Source: an uncultured Commensalibacter sp.
GTDB taxonomy: Bacteria; Pseudomonadota; Alphaproteobacteria; Acetobacterales; Acetobacteraceae
Assembly: GCA_946699565.1 (NCBI GenBank)
Contig: CAMPDW010000002.1
Span: forward strand, 1 to 64,000
Reading direction: 5' to 3'
DNA length: 64,000 nucleotides
Below, piece after piece: positions 49,029-58,789 of this stretch. A program made the position numbers and the translations under genes. The notes beneath the pieces are model-generated. The model searched no databases. It was given only the letters and a program-made list of their open reading frames with translations, and was not told the origin of the DNA. How positions within the stretch are numbered: position 1 is the first letter of the stretch; each line of letters begins with the position of its first letter.

Positions 49029-49141
49029 AATTATGAATTATTACCAAAGTTAATATAAATGATAAACCAACTTAGATTGTTTAAACAGTCTTAAATTTTA
49101 AGAATTTTCTCGAATTATATAACATAATAACATTTTTAAAA

Positions 49142-50038
49142 TTAATTTGTTTTTTTATTTAAAGGGTGGAAAGACTGCACCGTTTTATGTAATTGTTCTG
49201 TTTGCAAATGTGTATAAATCTGAGTCGTGGAAATATCTGCATGACCCAACATCATTTGTAAAGAACGCAAATCCGCACCATGTGCCAATAAATGACTAGC
49301 AAAAGAATGTCTTAAAACATGCGGTGAAAGCCTGTCAGGATCAATATTCGCTTTTAGTGCCACTTCATGTAAAATTTTATCAAATCCTTGTCGTGTCAGA
49401 TGTTTTTGCGGATTTCTTCCAGGAAATAAGAATAAACTTTTTAGATTCGAATTGTATTTTTTCAAATTCAAAGCTGATTTGAGGGCTGATTCGGAAATTG
49501 GTATTAACCGTTCACGTCTTCCCTTTCCATAAATACGTAGAATCTTGATATCTCTTTGTATTTGATCCCGACGTAAAGATAAAAGTTCTGAAATGCGCAA
49601 TCCTGAACTATATAATATTTCCAACGCTGCCTTTGCTACAAATGACCTTCTTAAATCACCAAGCAATTCACTTGCATCCAATAAATCAGCAACCTCTTTT
49701 TCGCTAAGATATTTAGGTAACGTTTGAGGCAAACGAGGTGATTGCATTAAATAGGTTGGATCATCACTCCGTATATTTTCTTGAACCAAAAAACCAAAAA
49801 ACTGACGTAAACACGATAATTTTCTCAACGCTGTCCGAGCTGTTTTTCCCTTTTGACCAAGAAATTCAAAATAATGTTGTATAGTTTCTTTGGAGACCTT
49901 TGCCAAATCAATTTGATTATGCTGAAGATAAACAACAAATTCTTTTAGATCCGTTTGATAGGCTTGGTAGGTATTTGTAGTAACACCCCGTTCAGCAACA
50001 AGCATCTCCAAAAAAAACTCAATCAAGTCAGTATTCAT
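49142..50038 (-). CDS. xerD: Site-specific tyrosine recombinase XerD
   Basis: Resolves chromosome dimers at dif with XerC. The 298 aa protein has an N-terminal SAM-like DNA-binding domain and a catalytic domain with the R-K-H-R-H-Y set: Arg in SSGLRISELL, Lys in RIYGKGRRERLIPI, HVLRHSFASHL, and GHADISTTQIYTHL with the Tyr nucleophile. I use the ATG at 50038; the frame also opens at a TTG three codons earlier. Its place beside aroK/aroB and accA marks it as the chromosomal housekeeping enzyme, not a phage integrase. Confidence 0.9.
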   Translation of the reverse strand: MNTDLIEFFLEMLVAERGVTTNTYQAYQTDLKEFVVYLQHNQIDLAKVSKETIQHYFEFLGQKGKTARTALRKLSCLRQFFGFLVQENIRSDDPTYLMQSPRLPQTLPKYLSEKEVADLLDASELLGDLRRSFVAKAALEILYSSGLRISELLSLRRDQIQRDIKILRIYGKGRRERLIPISESALKSALNLKKYNSNLKSLFLFPGRNPQKHLTRQGFDKILHEVALKANIDPDRLSPHVLRHSFASHLLAHGADLRSLQMMLGHADISTTQIYTHLQTEQLHKTVQSFHPLNKKTN

Positions 50039-50047
50039 CGTAATCAA

Positions 50048-50491
50048 TTAACGAGAATTGGTATTTTGATTAAGTGCATTTCCTAAAACATTACCTGAAC
50101 TTGGAATCGAAGGAATTGTTGTGGGTGGAGAGGCCGAATTTATTACAGGTTGCGTAATTGCGTTCTGATTTTGATAAGGAATAATGATCGGTGGAGAAGC
50201 AGGTAAAGGTGTTGCAACTGATGGCGTAGTTGCTGAAAAAGAAGATTTATTGGTGGTTTCCGATGCATTATTTGATAATGACGACATTCCTAGAGTAGAT
50301 GAAGTAGGAACGGAAACACTAGGAACGGTTGGAACAGCAGGTAATCTCGATTGTTGCTGAGCTTTAGGAATCGAAATGACTTTATGCACTTCTTTAATAG
50401 GCATTTCTGGTGTTTTCAATCCAAACACAATAGCCCCAGCAGCGAACAAAATAAGGATTAATCCAAAAAAAATAAAAAATAATCGACGCAT
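50048..50491 (-). CDS. Unrecognised membrane-anchored proline/serine-rich protein
   Basis: A 147 aa protein with one N-terminal membrane helix (FFIFFGLILILFAAGAIVFGL), then a low-complexity chain rich in Pro, Ser, Thr and Val (about residues 45-147), probably periplasmic and disordered. I recognise no domain. AGGA precedes the ATG. It ends just before xerD on the same strand and diverges from aroKB. Confidence 0.55.
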   Translation of the reverse strand: MRRLFFIFFGLILILFAAGAIVFGLKTPEMPIKEVHKVISIPKAQQQSRLPAVPTVPSVSVPTSSTLGMSSLSNNASETTNKSSFSATTPSVATPLPASPPIIIPYQNQNAITQPVINSASPPTTIPSIPSSGNVLGNALNQNTNSR

Positions 50492-50657
50492 AAGTGGCTT
50501 CCTACTATTTGAAATGCTATTTCAAAAATGATTAAATAATAATAACTTGATTTCATACCATACTATAATTAATTTTTAATAGTCAGATTTTATAAATTTA
50601 TTTCAATTTTATAAAATAATTATTTCATTATTTGCTTTTCTGAATTTGATTACCTCT

Positions 50658-52310
50658 ATGATGAACATAAAAAATAAATTATCAAATCGCCCTCTTGTTT
50701 TAATCGGTCTTATGGGAGCGGGGAAAACAACAATTGGTAAAAAAATTGCCGAATTATTTTCAATACCTTTTGTTGATTCAGATAAGGAAATTGAAACAAC
50801 TTCGGGGTGTAGCATTGCAGATATTTTTGAACAATATGGTGAAGATGAATTTCGTCGTCTTGAAAGTCAAGTTATTCAGCGCCTTATTGAACGGTCTCCT
50901 TTGATTCTTGCAACAGGCGGTGGTGCTTTCATGCATCCTCAAACACGTCAACTTTTAAAAGAAAAAACAACTACTGTTTGGCTTCATTGTGATTTAGAAA
51001 CCCTTTACAACCGTGTTTCCAAAAACACCAATCGCCCATTATTAAATGTTCAAAATAAAAAAGCTATTCTTGCTCTTTTAATAGAAAAACGTTATCCCAT
51101 TTATGCTGAAGCTGACCTTATTGTTGAATGTCAAGATAAAGATATTGAAACAACCGTTCAATTTGTAACTGCTGCTATAGAAAAATCAAAAAATATGAAC
51201 ATTTTACCCATTCAACTTTCAAATAGCCCTTATAATGTATTTATTGGAGAAAATCTTCTACAACAAAGCGGTACGCTTATCTTACCCTTATTAAAGCAAA
51301 AAAAAGTATATATTCTTGCTGACCAAACCGTAGCTAATTTTTATCTAGATCAATTAAAACATAGTCTTGACCTTGTTCATATCGAATATGATATAATTTT
51401 AATTCCTTCTGGTGAACAATCTAAATCTTTCCAATCCTACGAAAAAATAATACAACTCCTCTTGGAAAAAGGAATAGAAAGAAACTCTACTATTATAGCT
51501 TTCGGTGGTGGTGTTACAGGAGATTTAACAGGATTTGCTGCAGCAACAATTTTACGTGGCGTGCCTTTTATTCAAATACCTACAACTTTATTATCGCAAG
51601 TCGATTCTTCTGTTGGTGGAAAAACAGGTATTAATACTTCTGCTGGTAAAAATCTTGTGGGTGCTTTTTACCAACCCAAAGCCGTTATCGCCGATACAAA
51701 ACTATTAGACACATTATCGCAAAGAGAATTACAAGCTGGTTACGCAGAAATTGTCAAAGCTGGATTAATCAATGATTCAAAACTATTTAAGTGGTGTGAA
51801 GATAATGGACAAAAAATCATCGATAAAGATCAAGCTACCCTAATAAAAGCTGTAGAATTTGCTTGTCAATTTAAAGCAAACATTATTCAAAAAGACGAAT
51901 ATGAAAAACATGTAACAGGAAGGAATTTGCTCAATTTTGGACATAGTTTAGGTCATACTCTTGAAGCTGAATTAGGGTATGATGGTCGGTTACTTCATGG
52001 CGAGGCAGTTGCACTTGGATGCTGTTTGATGTTCAAATTATGCACTCAAATGGGTATATGTCCTGAATCGGATACACAACGTGTCATCAATCATTTTAAA
52101 TCTATACATTTACCTGTTTCTATCCAAGAATTACCACAACAAATTAAAGTCTCAAATCTTCTTGAACATTTAAAACATGATAAAAAAAGTCAAAATCATC
52201 AAATAACTTTTATCCTTGTCAAAGGAATTGGAAAAGCCTTTACTTCTCAAAAAGTTAGTCAAGAGCAGCTTTACAGGCTGTTAATTCAAGATGGCTGTAT
52301 ACAGGACTAA
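50658..52310 (+). CDS. aroKB: Bifunctional shikimate kinase / 3-dehydroquinate synthase
   Basis: Two shikimate-pathway enzymes in one chain of about 550 aa. Residues about 10-175 are shikimate kinase with the P-loop GLMGAGKTTIGKK, FVDSDKEIE and RRLESQVIQ. Residues about 185-550 are 3-dehydroquinate synthase with FGGGVTGDLTGFAA, IPTTLLSQVDSSVGGKTGIN, and the zinc-site regions NFGHSLGHTLE and LLHGEAVALG. The joining linker is short (KSKNMNILPIQ) and an internal Met marks the original AroB start. I place the start at the ATG at 50658; a TTG lies four codons upstream and no clear Shine-Dalgarno is visible. Confidence 0.92.
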   Translation: MMNIKNKLSNRPLVLIGLMGAGKTTIGKKIAELFSIPFVDSDKEIETTSGCSIADIFEQYGEDEFRRLESQVIQRLIERSPLILATGGGAFMHPQTRQLLKEKTTTVWLHCDLETLYNRVSKNTNRPLLNVQNKKAILALLIEKRYPIYAEADLIVECQDKDIETTVQFVTAAIEKSKNMNILPIQLSNSPYNVFIGENLLQQSGTLILPLLKQKKVYILADQTVANFYLDQLKHSLDLVHIEYDIILIPSGEQSKSFQSYEKIIQLLLEKGIERNSTIIAFGGGVTGDLTGFAAATILRGVPFIQIPTTLLSQVDSSVGGKTGINTSAGKNLVGAFYQPKAVIADTKLLDTLSQRELQAGYAEIVKAGLINDSKLFKWCEDNGQKIIDKDQATLIKAVEFACQFKANIIQKDEYEKHVTGRNLLNFGHSLGHTLEAELGYDGRLLHGEAVALGCCLMFKLCTQMGICPESDTQRVINHFKSIHLPVSIQELPQQIKVSNLLEHLKHDKKSQNHQITFILVKGIGKAFTSQKVSQEQLYRLLIQDGCIQD

Positions 52311-52612
52311 AATTGTTGCATATTAAACACAGAAGCTTAATCTAATTAAATAAAGTAACTTTGAGTAATTGTCATTTGCTGAATTCTTTTATAAATTACC
52401 CTTTGTCTGAAACGCTTTAAAAAAACTAGGGGTTAAATGCTAATCTGTGTTCTTTTAGTTACATTGTATCAATAACTATAATGAACACATTAAAAAAAAC
52501 TCTCGTTTTTTTAAGATATAGATTATAGTAAATTATAGAGAAATTCAAAAAGAGCTTCCGCCTTAATTGGCGGTCAATCGCTCGAAACTTATAAAAAGAA
52601 GGATGTGTCAAG
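52311..52612. other. Upstream region of the OmpA-family gene
   Basis: 302 bp between aroKB and the ompA-type gene. It contains an A/T hairpin TTAAAAAAA / TTTTTTTAA (52490-52514) that could end the aroKB transcript, a TATAAT at 52477 without a good -35, and the leader hairpin at 52552-52583. No gene is seen. Confidence 0.4.
52552..52583 (+). promoter_or_regulatory. GC-rich hairpin in the 5' leader of the OmpA-family gene
   Basis: A nested hairpin: inner stem CCGCC/GGCGG (52558-52562 with 52569-52573) around TTAATT, and outer stem GAGC/GCTC (52552-52555 with 52580-52583). It ends 15 bp before the AAGGA ribosome-binding site. It stands out in otherwise AT-rich DNA and may stabilise the mRNA, as the 5' stem does in enterobacterial ompA. 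Confidence 0.55.
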
Positions 52613-53770
52613 ATGCGTCTTCGCACTGCATTACTTGCAACGACTTTCGCGGTTGCTACTCCCGCTGCAGCGATGGCTAGCACAATTACTGGCCCATATG
52701 TTAGTTTAGGCGGTGGTTATAACTTAGTTCAAACACAACATGCACATTTCAAAAATGGGTCTAATGCCGGTGGCAGACTTGATAATGGCAAAGGAACTAC
52801 TTCCAAATTAAGACATAATACTGGTTTCACAACCTTTGGATCTTTCGGTTGGGGGCTTGGTAATGGGCTTCGTTTAGAAGTTGAAGGTGTTTACAACTAT
52901 TCTAATATCAGTGGTCGTCATGGAACCCCAGTTCCTGGTAGTAAAGCCAAAGGACATGATCAAGGTTATGGTGGATTAATTAATGTTCTTTACGATATTG
53001 ATCTTCGTCAATTTGGCATTGATGTTCCTGTTACACCATTTGTTGGTATTGGTGCTGGTTACTTATGGCAAAATATGTCTCCATTAGATACAACATTCCG
53101 TAATGGAAACAAATCACGTATCGGTGGAACAGGCGGTAGCTTTGCTTACCAAGGTATCGTCGGTGCTGCTTATGATATCCCAGGTGTTCCAGGTTTGGCT
53201 GTTACAACTGAATATCGTATGATGGGTCAATTGGATGATCACCGTTCTTACAATTCTAATTCTTGGGTTGGTGGCGGTCTTTACCACGGTCACAGAAGTG
53301 TTAAAATGGATCACCGCTTCAATCATCAATTTATCCTAGGTCTGCGCTATGCATTCGATACTGCGCCACCAGCACCTCCTCCACCTCCACCTGTTTATAC
53401 GCAACCACCTGTTCAATCAGTTGCTCGTACATATCTTGTATTCTTTGATTTCGATAAATCTATCTTAACACCACGTGCACGTGAAATCGTAAGAGAAGCT
53501 GCTCAAGCTTCAACACGCGTTCAAACAACACGTATTGAAGTTAACGGATATACAGACAACTCTTCTGCTCATCCTGGTCCTCGTGGTCAACGTTATAACA
53601 TGGGTCTTTCTATCAGACGTGCAAAAAGCGTTAAAGCTGAGCTGATTCGTGATGGTGTTCCAGCTACAGCTATTGATATTCATGGTTACGGTGAATCTCA
53701 CCCATTGGTTCCAACAGGACCAAATACACGTGAACCACAAAACCGTCGCGTAGAAATTATTCTTAAATAA
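52613..53770 (+). CDS. OmpA-family outer-membrane protein
   Basis: A 385 aa protein with a signal peptide ending near AAAMAS, an eight-stranded barrel region with GPYVSLGGGYN, VTPFVGIGAGYLW and HQFILGLRYAF, a linker of prolines (about residues 250-265), and a C-terminal OmpA domain that binds peptidoglycan (YLVFFDFDKSILTPRA, VNGYTDNSS, RRAKSVKAELI, YGESHP, RRVEIIL). It ties the outer membrane to the cell wall. AAGGA lies 9 bp before the ATG, a leader hairpin precedes it and a strong terminator follows, all consistent with high expression. Confidence 0.9.
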   Translation: MRLRTALLATTFAVATPAAAMASTITGPYVSLGGGYNLVQTQHAHFKNGSNAGGRLDNGKGTTSKLRHNTGFTTFGSFGWGLGNGLRLEVEGVYNYSNISGRHGTPVPGSKAKGHDQGYGGLINVLYDIDLRQFGIDVPVTPFVGIGAGYLWQNMSPLDTTFRNGNKSRIGGTGGSFAYQGIVGAAYDIPGVPGLAVTTEYRMMGQLDDHRSYNSNSWVGGGLYHGHRSVKMDHRFNHQFILGLRYAFDTAPPAPPPPPPVYTQPPVQSVARTYLVFFDFDKSILTPRAREIVREAAQASTRVQTTRIEVNGYTDNSSAHPGPRGQRYNMGLSIRRAKSVKAELIRDGVPATAIDIHGYGESHPLVPTGPNTREPQNRRVEIILK

Positions 53771-53795
53771 TTTTTAAAAATTATCTGAATAAATT

Positions 53796-53831
53796 AAAAA
53801 GGGATACTTATAGTAAGTATTCCTTTTTTTT
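53796..53831 (+). terminator. Strong intrinsic terminator of the OmpA-family gene
   Basis: AAAAAGGGATACTTA pairs with TAAGTATTCCTTTTT across a TAG loop, giving 15 pairs including one G-U, and continues into a run of T. It stands 25 bp after the stop codon. Confidence 0.88.
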
Positions 53832-53859
53832 ATTTATATTCAACTTTAAGTAATAATTG

Positions 53860-54300
53860 ATGCGGAATTTATTTAAACAACTATTTACTTACATCTTTCA
53901 TGATACACAACAATTCTTTCAACTTATAAAATTTGGAATGGTAGGCTCATCTGGATTAATTATCGATATTTGTACTATATATCTTTTAAGATCATTAATA
54001 GGTCTATCCGCAGCCACCTTAATCGCATATTTCATTGCAACAAGTTCCAACTGGTTTATGAATCATCTATGGACTTTCAAAACCATTAAACATCGCCATT
54101 CTATTGTAAAACAATGGATACGATTCATTATGACGAATATTTTAGGATTTTGTTGTAATAGAGGTATTGTTTTTAGCCTCTTCTTTATTAGTCAATTTTG
54201 CAAAAATAATCCGTTTATCCCTTTAATCATCGGAGCAGCAACAGGAATGTTCGCAAATTTTCATTTATCTCGCAAATTAGTTTATACAGAAGCTCCTTGA
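53860..54300 (+). CDS. GtrA-family membrane protein
   Basis: A 146 aa protein with four membrane helices. The start of helix 1 (QLIKFGMVGSSGLIIDICTIYLL) and FIATSSNWFMNHLWTFK match the GtrA family, which is thought to help move undecaprenyl-linked sugars across the inner membrane. The ATG at 53860 follows an in-frame TTG. No glycosyltransferase is adjacent. The 3' end overlaps the convergent tenA by 19 bp. Confidence 0.85.
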   Translation: MRNLFKQLFTYIFHDTQQFFQLIKFGMVGSSGLIIDICTIYLLRSLIGLSAATLIAYFIATSSNWFMNHLWTFKTIKHRHSIVKQWIRFIMTNILGFCCNRGIVFSLFFISQFCKNNPFIPLIIGAATGMFANFHLSRKLVYTEAP

Positions 54301-55004
54301 TCAACCTCATTCCATCGTCCAATATTCCAGAAAGATGTTTCTAATTGAACAACTTCCCTAAATTTTTGCAATAATATTGGATAACGCTGTTCAAACCCAT
54401 ATGGTTTTGAAATTTGGTCTAAAAATAATAAATTTTGTTCAATTAAATGATAATATTTATTGCCACTATACACTTCTAACCAAGATGAATAAGGATGATT
54501 ATCTAAATTAACATGATCAATATGTAATAAATTAAATCCAATATCACCATATCCTGCCAGACAAGGCAACAAAATAATAACAATGTCCAGTAAATCTCCT
54601 TGCATTGCTTTCGTCAATAAATATTGACTATATGCGATTAACTCTATAGATTTTGGTTCTTTTTCAATTACACGAATATCGATTCCCCATTTTTTACAAT
54701 ATGTTAAATGTAACGGTAGTTCAATCTCGATCAAACCTTTCAGTAAAGATAAAAAATATTTCATTTCTTGAAGATGATTACTTTTGTAAATAGCTAACGC
54801 TTCAACACGACTGTAATCAAGTAAATATAAATAGTCTTGGATTAAAAATTTTTTAAATGCTTCAGCTGGTAAAATACCTTTTCCCAATGCCTTTACAAAA
54901 GGATGGTGAATGAATTTTCTCCAATCCTTATGACAATCTTGACGTAACCTACCTAACAACCCTTTAGTAAACAAAGAATATGTATTTTTAGCATCAATAA
55001 ACAT
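54282..55004 (-). CDS. tenA: TenA-family thiaminase II / aminopyrimidine aminohydrolase
   Basis: Hydrolyses degraded thiamine or aminomethyl-pyrimidines so that the pyrimidine can be salvaged. The 240 aa helical protein keeps the active-site Cys148 in LLPCLAGYGDIG, Asp57 in IQDYLYLLDYSR and Glu222 in QLETSFWNIG, as in B. subtilis TenA. I use the ATG at 55004; a TTG is one codon upstream. No other thiamine gene is nearby and I see no THI-box riboswitch upstream. Confidence 0.88.
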   Translation of the reverse strand: MFIDAKNTYSLFTKGLLGRLRQDCHKDWRKFIHHPFVKALGKGILPAEAFKKFLIQDYLYLLDYSRVEALAIYKSNHLQEMKYFLSLLKGLIEIELPLHLTYCKKWGIDIRVIEKEPKSIELIAYSQYLLTKAMQGDLLDIVIILLPCLAGYGDIGFNLLHIDHVNLDNHPYSSWLEVYSGNKYYHLIEQNLLFLDQISKPYGFEQRYPILLQKFREVVQLETSFWNIGRWNEVDQGASV

Positions 55005-55155
55005 CAAATCATGACTTTCATTAAAAAAGTTTAAATAGCTGTACTTTGAAAAATTATTAAATAATAATATATACGATAAGGTTAATTTCTTATATTGCTA
55101 ATTCAACATCGTTTAAAATATTACTTTTAACCTTTTTAGGATTGTCCATTTTACC

Positions 55156-57819
55156 ATGTCCAACTCTATGCCTAGCACAAATGAAATACGATCACATTTT
55201 TTGAATTATTTTGCAAAAAATAACCATCAAATTATACCATCTTCCTCACTAGTTCCCCAAAATGATCCAACACTTCTTTTTACAAATGCAGGAATGGTAC
55301 AATTTAAAAACGTATTTACAGGACAAGAACAACGTCCTTATTCACGTGCTACAACCGCTCAAAAAGTGGTCAGAGCTGGAGGCAAACATAATGATCTCGA
55401 TAATGTGGGTTATACAGCTCGTCACCATACATTTTTCGAAATGCTTGGTAATTTTTCTTTTGGTGATTACTTTAAAGAAAAAGCCATCTATTTCGCTTGG
55501 AATTTGATTACTGGTGAATTCAAACTACCCAAGGATCAATTACTTGTCACTGTTTATGCTAATGACGATGAAGCAGCTAACTTGTGGAAAAAAATTGCTG
55601 ATTTTTCTGATGATCGAATTATTCGCATCAACAGTTCAGACAATTTTTGGCGTATGGGTGATACAGGTCCCTGTGGTCCATGCTCTGAAATTTTTTATGA
55701 TCATGGTGAAGATGTTTTTGGAGGACCTCCTGGTTCTAAAGATGAAGATGGTGACCGTTTTGTTGAAATATGGAATTTGGTTTTTATGCAATATCTGGAA
55801 AATCCACCAGGAACACGAAATCCTCTTCCTCGACCTTCTATTGACACAGGTATGGGTCTAGAACGATTTGCGGCCATTATGCAGGATAAAAGAGACAATT
55901 TTGACATTGATACTTTCCAGGTTTTAATCAAAGCCTCTGCAGATGTTACACATACTAATCCTTTTGGAACTCATAAAGTAAGCCATCGTGTAATAGCCGA
56001 TCATTTACGTTCATCCGCTTTTCTTATTGCTGATGGTGTTTTACCATCCAAGGATGGACGCGGTTACGTTTTACGCCGCATCATGCGCAGAGCAATGCGT
56101 CACTTACATATGATTGGAACACAGGAACCTGTTTTTTATAAGCTCCTTCCAGCTTTGATTGGAGAAATGGGAAGTGCCTATCCTGAACTTATACAATATG
56201 AAACATTAATTTCCGAAACTTTATATAATGAAGAACAACGTTTCAAATCAATGCTTGACCGTGGTCTTACACTTTTGAATGAAGAAAGCAGCAAATTATC
56301 ATCCCATGGTAAATTGCCTGGAAATATAGCCTTTAAACTTTACGATACTTATGGTTTTCCTCTAGATTTGACTGCCGATGCACTTCGTGAAAAAGGATTA
56401 ACTGTTGATCAAAAAGGCTTTGATAAAGCCATGACTGAACAACGCAACCGTGCTAGGGCGGCATGGGTAGGATCAGGTGATAACGTCACTGAAACCATTT
56501 GGTTTGAACTTAAAGAAAAATACGGCTCTTCAGAATTTTTAGGTTATAAAAATAATAAAACTAATGCTGAAATCCAAGCTATTATCATTAATAATCAAGT
56601 TGTAAATAAAGCAGATGAAGGATCTGAAGTTTCTATTCTTCTAAATCAAACACCTTTTTATGGTGAAAGCGGTGGACAGGCTGGAGACCAAGGAGTGTTG
56701 TTTAATAAAAATGCGCGTATTGAGATTACAGATACACAAAAGAAGCTTGGTAATTTGATTATCCATCACGGCACCATTAAACAAGGTCAAATTAAAACAG
56801 GGGATTTAATCATTGCTGAAATTGACACAACGTACAGACAAACGATTCAAGCACATCACTCTGCCACTCATCTTTTACATCGTGCTTTACGTGAACAATT
56901 TGGTAATCATATTACACAAAAGGGAAGTCTGAATAATGCTGATCGTTTGCGATTCGATTTCAGTCTTTCCAAACCCATCACCCATGATGAATTAAAGCTT
57001 ATTGAATCAAAAGTGAATGCTCAAATTCGTAAGAATTTCCTTGTCAAAACACAAATCATGAAACTAGAACAAGCTAAACAATTAGGGGCTATGGCTTTAT
57101 TTAATGAAAAATATGGAGATGAAGTCCGTGTTGTCTCTATGGGATATGAAGATGAACTAATGAATCCGCAAACTGCCTGGTCTATTGAGCTTTGTGGTGG
57201 TACTCATGTAAATCGCACAGGAGATATCGGTTTATTTCATATTATTTCTGAAAGTGGCATAGCCTCCGGTATTCGACGTATTGAAGCGGTTGCTGGGCCA
57301 GCTGCGGAAAAATATTTCAAACAAAATTTAGCAATATTAAATGATCTAGCTTCTAGTCTGAACACGTCACCTATCCAGCTGGCAGAGCGCGTACAAACCT
57401 TACTTAATGAACGTAAAGAGCTTAAACAACAAATATCAAAACTTCAACATCAACTAACTGTTGGTACTAATACACAAAATAAAATTGAAACAATTAATAA
57501 TCTTGAAGTCATTTTACAAGATGTAGGAGAAATACCTCCTAAAGAATTGAAGCCACTTGCTGAAAGTCTTATTAGACAACTTGAAAATGGTATAGCAGTT
57601 ATCATTTCATCTTTTGGACAAAAAGCTTCCATTGTAGCCGCTGTAACACCTGAACTAAGCAAAAAACTAAGTGCTGTCCATATAGTCCAATTGGCCAGCT
57701 CTATTGCCGGTGGGAAAGGTGGTGGTGGTCGAGCTGATATGGCCCAAGCTGGTGGGCCGGATACAAGTAAAATAAATGAAATATTTGAAAAAATTAGAAG
57801 TTACCTTCATAATTTATAA
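55156..57819 (+). CDS. alaS: Alanyl-tRNA synthetase
   Basis: Class II synthetase with editing. The 887 aa protein has the catalytic core ([57 protein letters not shown]), the editing domain with the zinc motif [13 protein letters not shown] and [13 protein letters not shown], and the C-terminal oligomerisation/C-Ala domain with [17 protein letters not shown] terminator hairpin follows. Confidence 0.97.
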   Translation: MSNSMPSTNEIRSHFLNYFAKNNHQIIPSSSLVPQNDPTLLFTNAGMVQFKNVFTGQEQRPYSRATTAQKVVRAGGKHNDLDNVGYTARHHTFFEMLGNFSFGDYFKEKAIYFAWNLITGEFKLPKDQLLVTVYANDDEAANLWKKIADFSDDRIIRINSSDNFWRMGDTGPCGPCSEIFYDHGEDVFGGPPGSKDEDGDRFVEIWNLVFMQYLENPPGTRNPLPRPSIDTGMGLERFAAIMQDKRDNFDIDTFQVLIKASADVTHTNPFGTHKVSHRVIADHLRSSAFLIADGVLPSKDGRGYVLRRIMRRAMRHLHMIGTQEPVFYKLLPALIGEMGSAYPELIQYETLISETLYNEEQRFKSMLDRGLTLLNEESSKLSSHGKLPGNIAFKLYDTYGFPLDLTADALREKGLTVDQKGFDKAMTEQRNRARAAWVGSGDNVTETIWFELKEKYGSSEFLGYKNNKTNAEIQAIIINNQVVNKADEGSEVSILLNQTPFYGESGGQAGDQGVLFNKNARIEITDTQKKLGNLIIHHGTIKQGQIKTGDLIIAEIDTTYRQTIQAHHSATHLLHRALREQFGNHITQKGSLNNADRLRFDFSLSKPITHDELKLIESKVNAQIRKNFLVKTQIMKLEQAKQLGAMALFNEKYGDEVRVVSMGYEDELMNPQTAWSIELCGGTHVNRTGDIGLFHIISESGIASGIRRIEAVAGPAAEKYFKQNLAILNDLASSLNTSPIQLAERVQTLLNERKELKQQISKLQHQLTVGTNTQNKIETINNLEVILQDVGEIPPKELKPLAESLIRQLENGIAVIISSFGQKASIVAAVTPELSKKLSAVHIVQLASSIAGGKGGGGRADMAQAGGPDTSKINEIFEKIRSYLHNL

Positions 57820-57826
57820 TATCAAT

Positions 57827-57855
57827 AAAAGCAGGTTTCATAATACCTGCTTTTT
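57827..57855 (+). terminator. Intrinsic terminator of alaS
   Basis: AAAAGCAGGT and ACCTGCTTTTT pair around an 8-base loop and end in a U-tract, starting 7 bp after the alaS stop codon. Confidence 0.88.
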
Positions 57856-57960
57856 GATTATAAAACATGATTTAACCTCCTTAACATCACACTTTTGCCG
57901 TAAAATTATAAATATCATAGTGTTAGCTGTTCATTTCATTCCGAAACGAAAGTAAATATT

Positions 57961-58644
57961 ATGTCGGAAACTAACCCTCAACTAACCCTACTTGCTATTT
58001 TAGAAGGCGTTAAAAGATTTAAAACAGATATATATCCCAAACATAAAGAGCTTTATTGTCAACTTGCTAATGGACAATCACCAACCACTCTTTTTATTAC
58101 TTGTGCAGATAGTCGTATCAGCCCAGAGTCTCTTACCCATCAACGTCCTGGAAATTTATTTGTTTTACGCAATATCGGAAATATTGTTCCTGCCTATGGT
58201 AATAGTTTTGGAGGTGTTACCTCTGCCGTTGAATATGCAGTCTGCGCATTAAAAGTCTCTACGATTATTATATGTGGTCATTCTGATTGCGGAGCAATGA
58301 GCGCCCTTATTCATCCAGAAAAATTAGAATCAATGCCAGCAGTTAAAAAATGGTTACAATATGCAGAAACTGCACATGCCATTACAGACGCACTCTCTGC
58401 CACGGATGTTGGACCTGAAAGTATTCAAAGCTTAACAGAACATAATGTATTGCTTCAACTTGCCCATTTAAGAACACATCCATCAGTTGCAGGGGCTTTA
58501 GCAAAAAAAGAAATTATATTACAAGGATGGTATTATGATATTCCAAAAGGTAAAATCTTTATATTAGATGAAGAAACAAGAAACGATATGACCGTTGAAG
58601 AAGCTATTAAAATGTTACAAAAAAAAATTGAATTACAATCTTGA
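57961..58644 (+). CDS. Beta-class carbonic anhydrase
   Basis: Interconverts CO2 and bicarbonate, supplying bicarbonate for carboxylases. The 227 aa protein shows the zinc ligands Cys48 (TLFITCADSR), His107 and Cys110 (IICGHSDCGAM), with the Asp50-Arg52 dyad. It is close to the E. coli Can/CynT size. It has its own leader of about 105 bp and a hairpin after it. Confidence 0.93.
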   Translation: MSETNPQLTLLAILEGVKRFKTDIYPKHKELYCQLANGQSPTTLFITCADSRISPESLTHQRPGNLFVLRNIGNIVPAYGNSFGGVTSAVEYAVCALKVSTIIICGHSDCGAMSALIHPEKLESMPAVKKWLQYAETAHAITDALSATDVGPESIQSLTEHNVLLQLAHLRTHPSVAGALAKKEIILQGWYYDIPKGKIFILDEETRNDMTVEEAIKMLQKKIELQS

Positions 58645-58725
58645 TTTTTATAAAAATATTTTTATTTACAATTTTAATTTTATTCTTTTTTCAATCTGTT
58701 TTTTACATCAAGTAAGAACCATTAA

Positions 58726-58755
58726 AATAACCACTTAAAATCTTGAGTGGTTATT
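58726..58755 (+). terminator. Terminator-like hairpin after the carbonic anhydrase gene
   Basis: AATAACCACT pairs exactly with AGTGGTTATT across a 10-base loop. The U-tract is short (TTATTAT), so it may terminate only moderately. Confidence 0.6.
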
Positions 58756-58789
58756 ATCCGCCTCTGATTATAAAAACTATAATATTCCC

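Noticed and set aside
49142..50038. Tyrosine recombinase as a sign of an integrated element
   Set aside because: It matches XerD, lies between accA and aroKB, and has no attachment repeats, tRNA gene or phage genes nearby.
54282..55155. Thiamine (THI-box) riboswitch in front of tenA
   Set aside because: I could not find the conserved CUGAGA and related thi-box elements between tenA and alaS.
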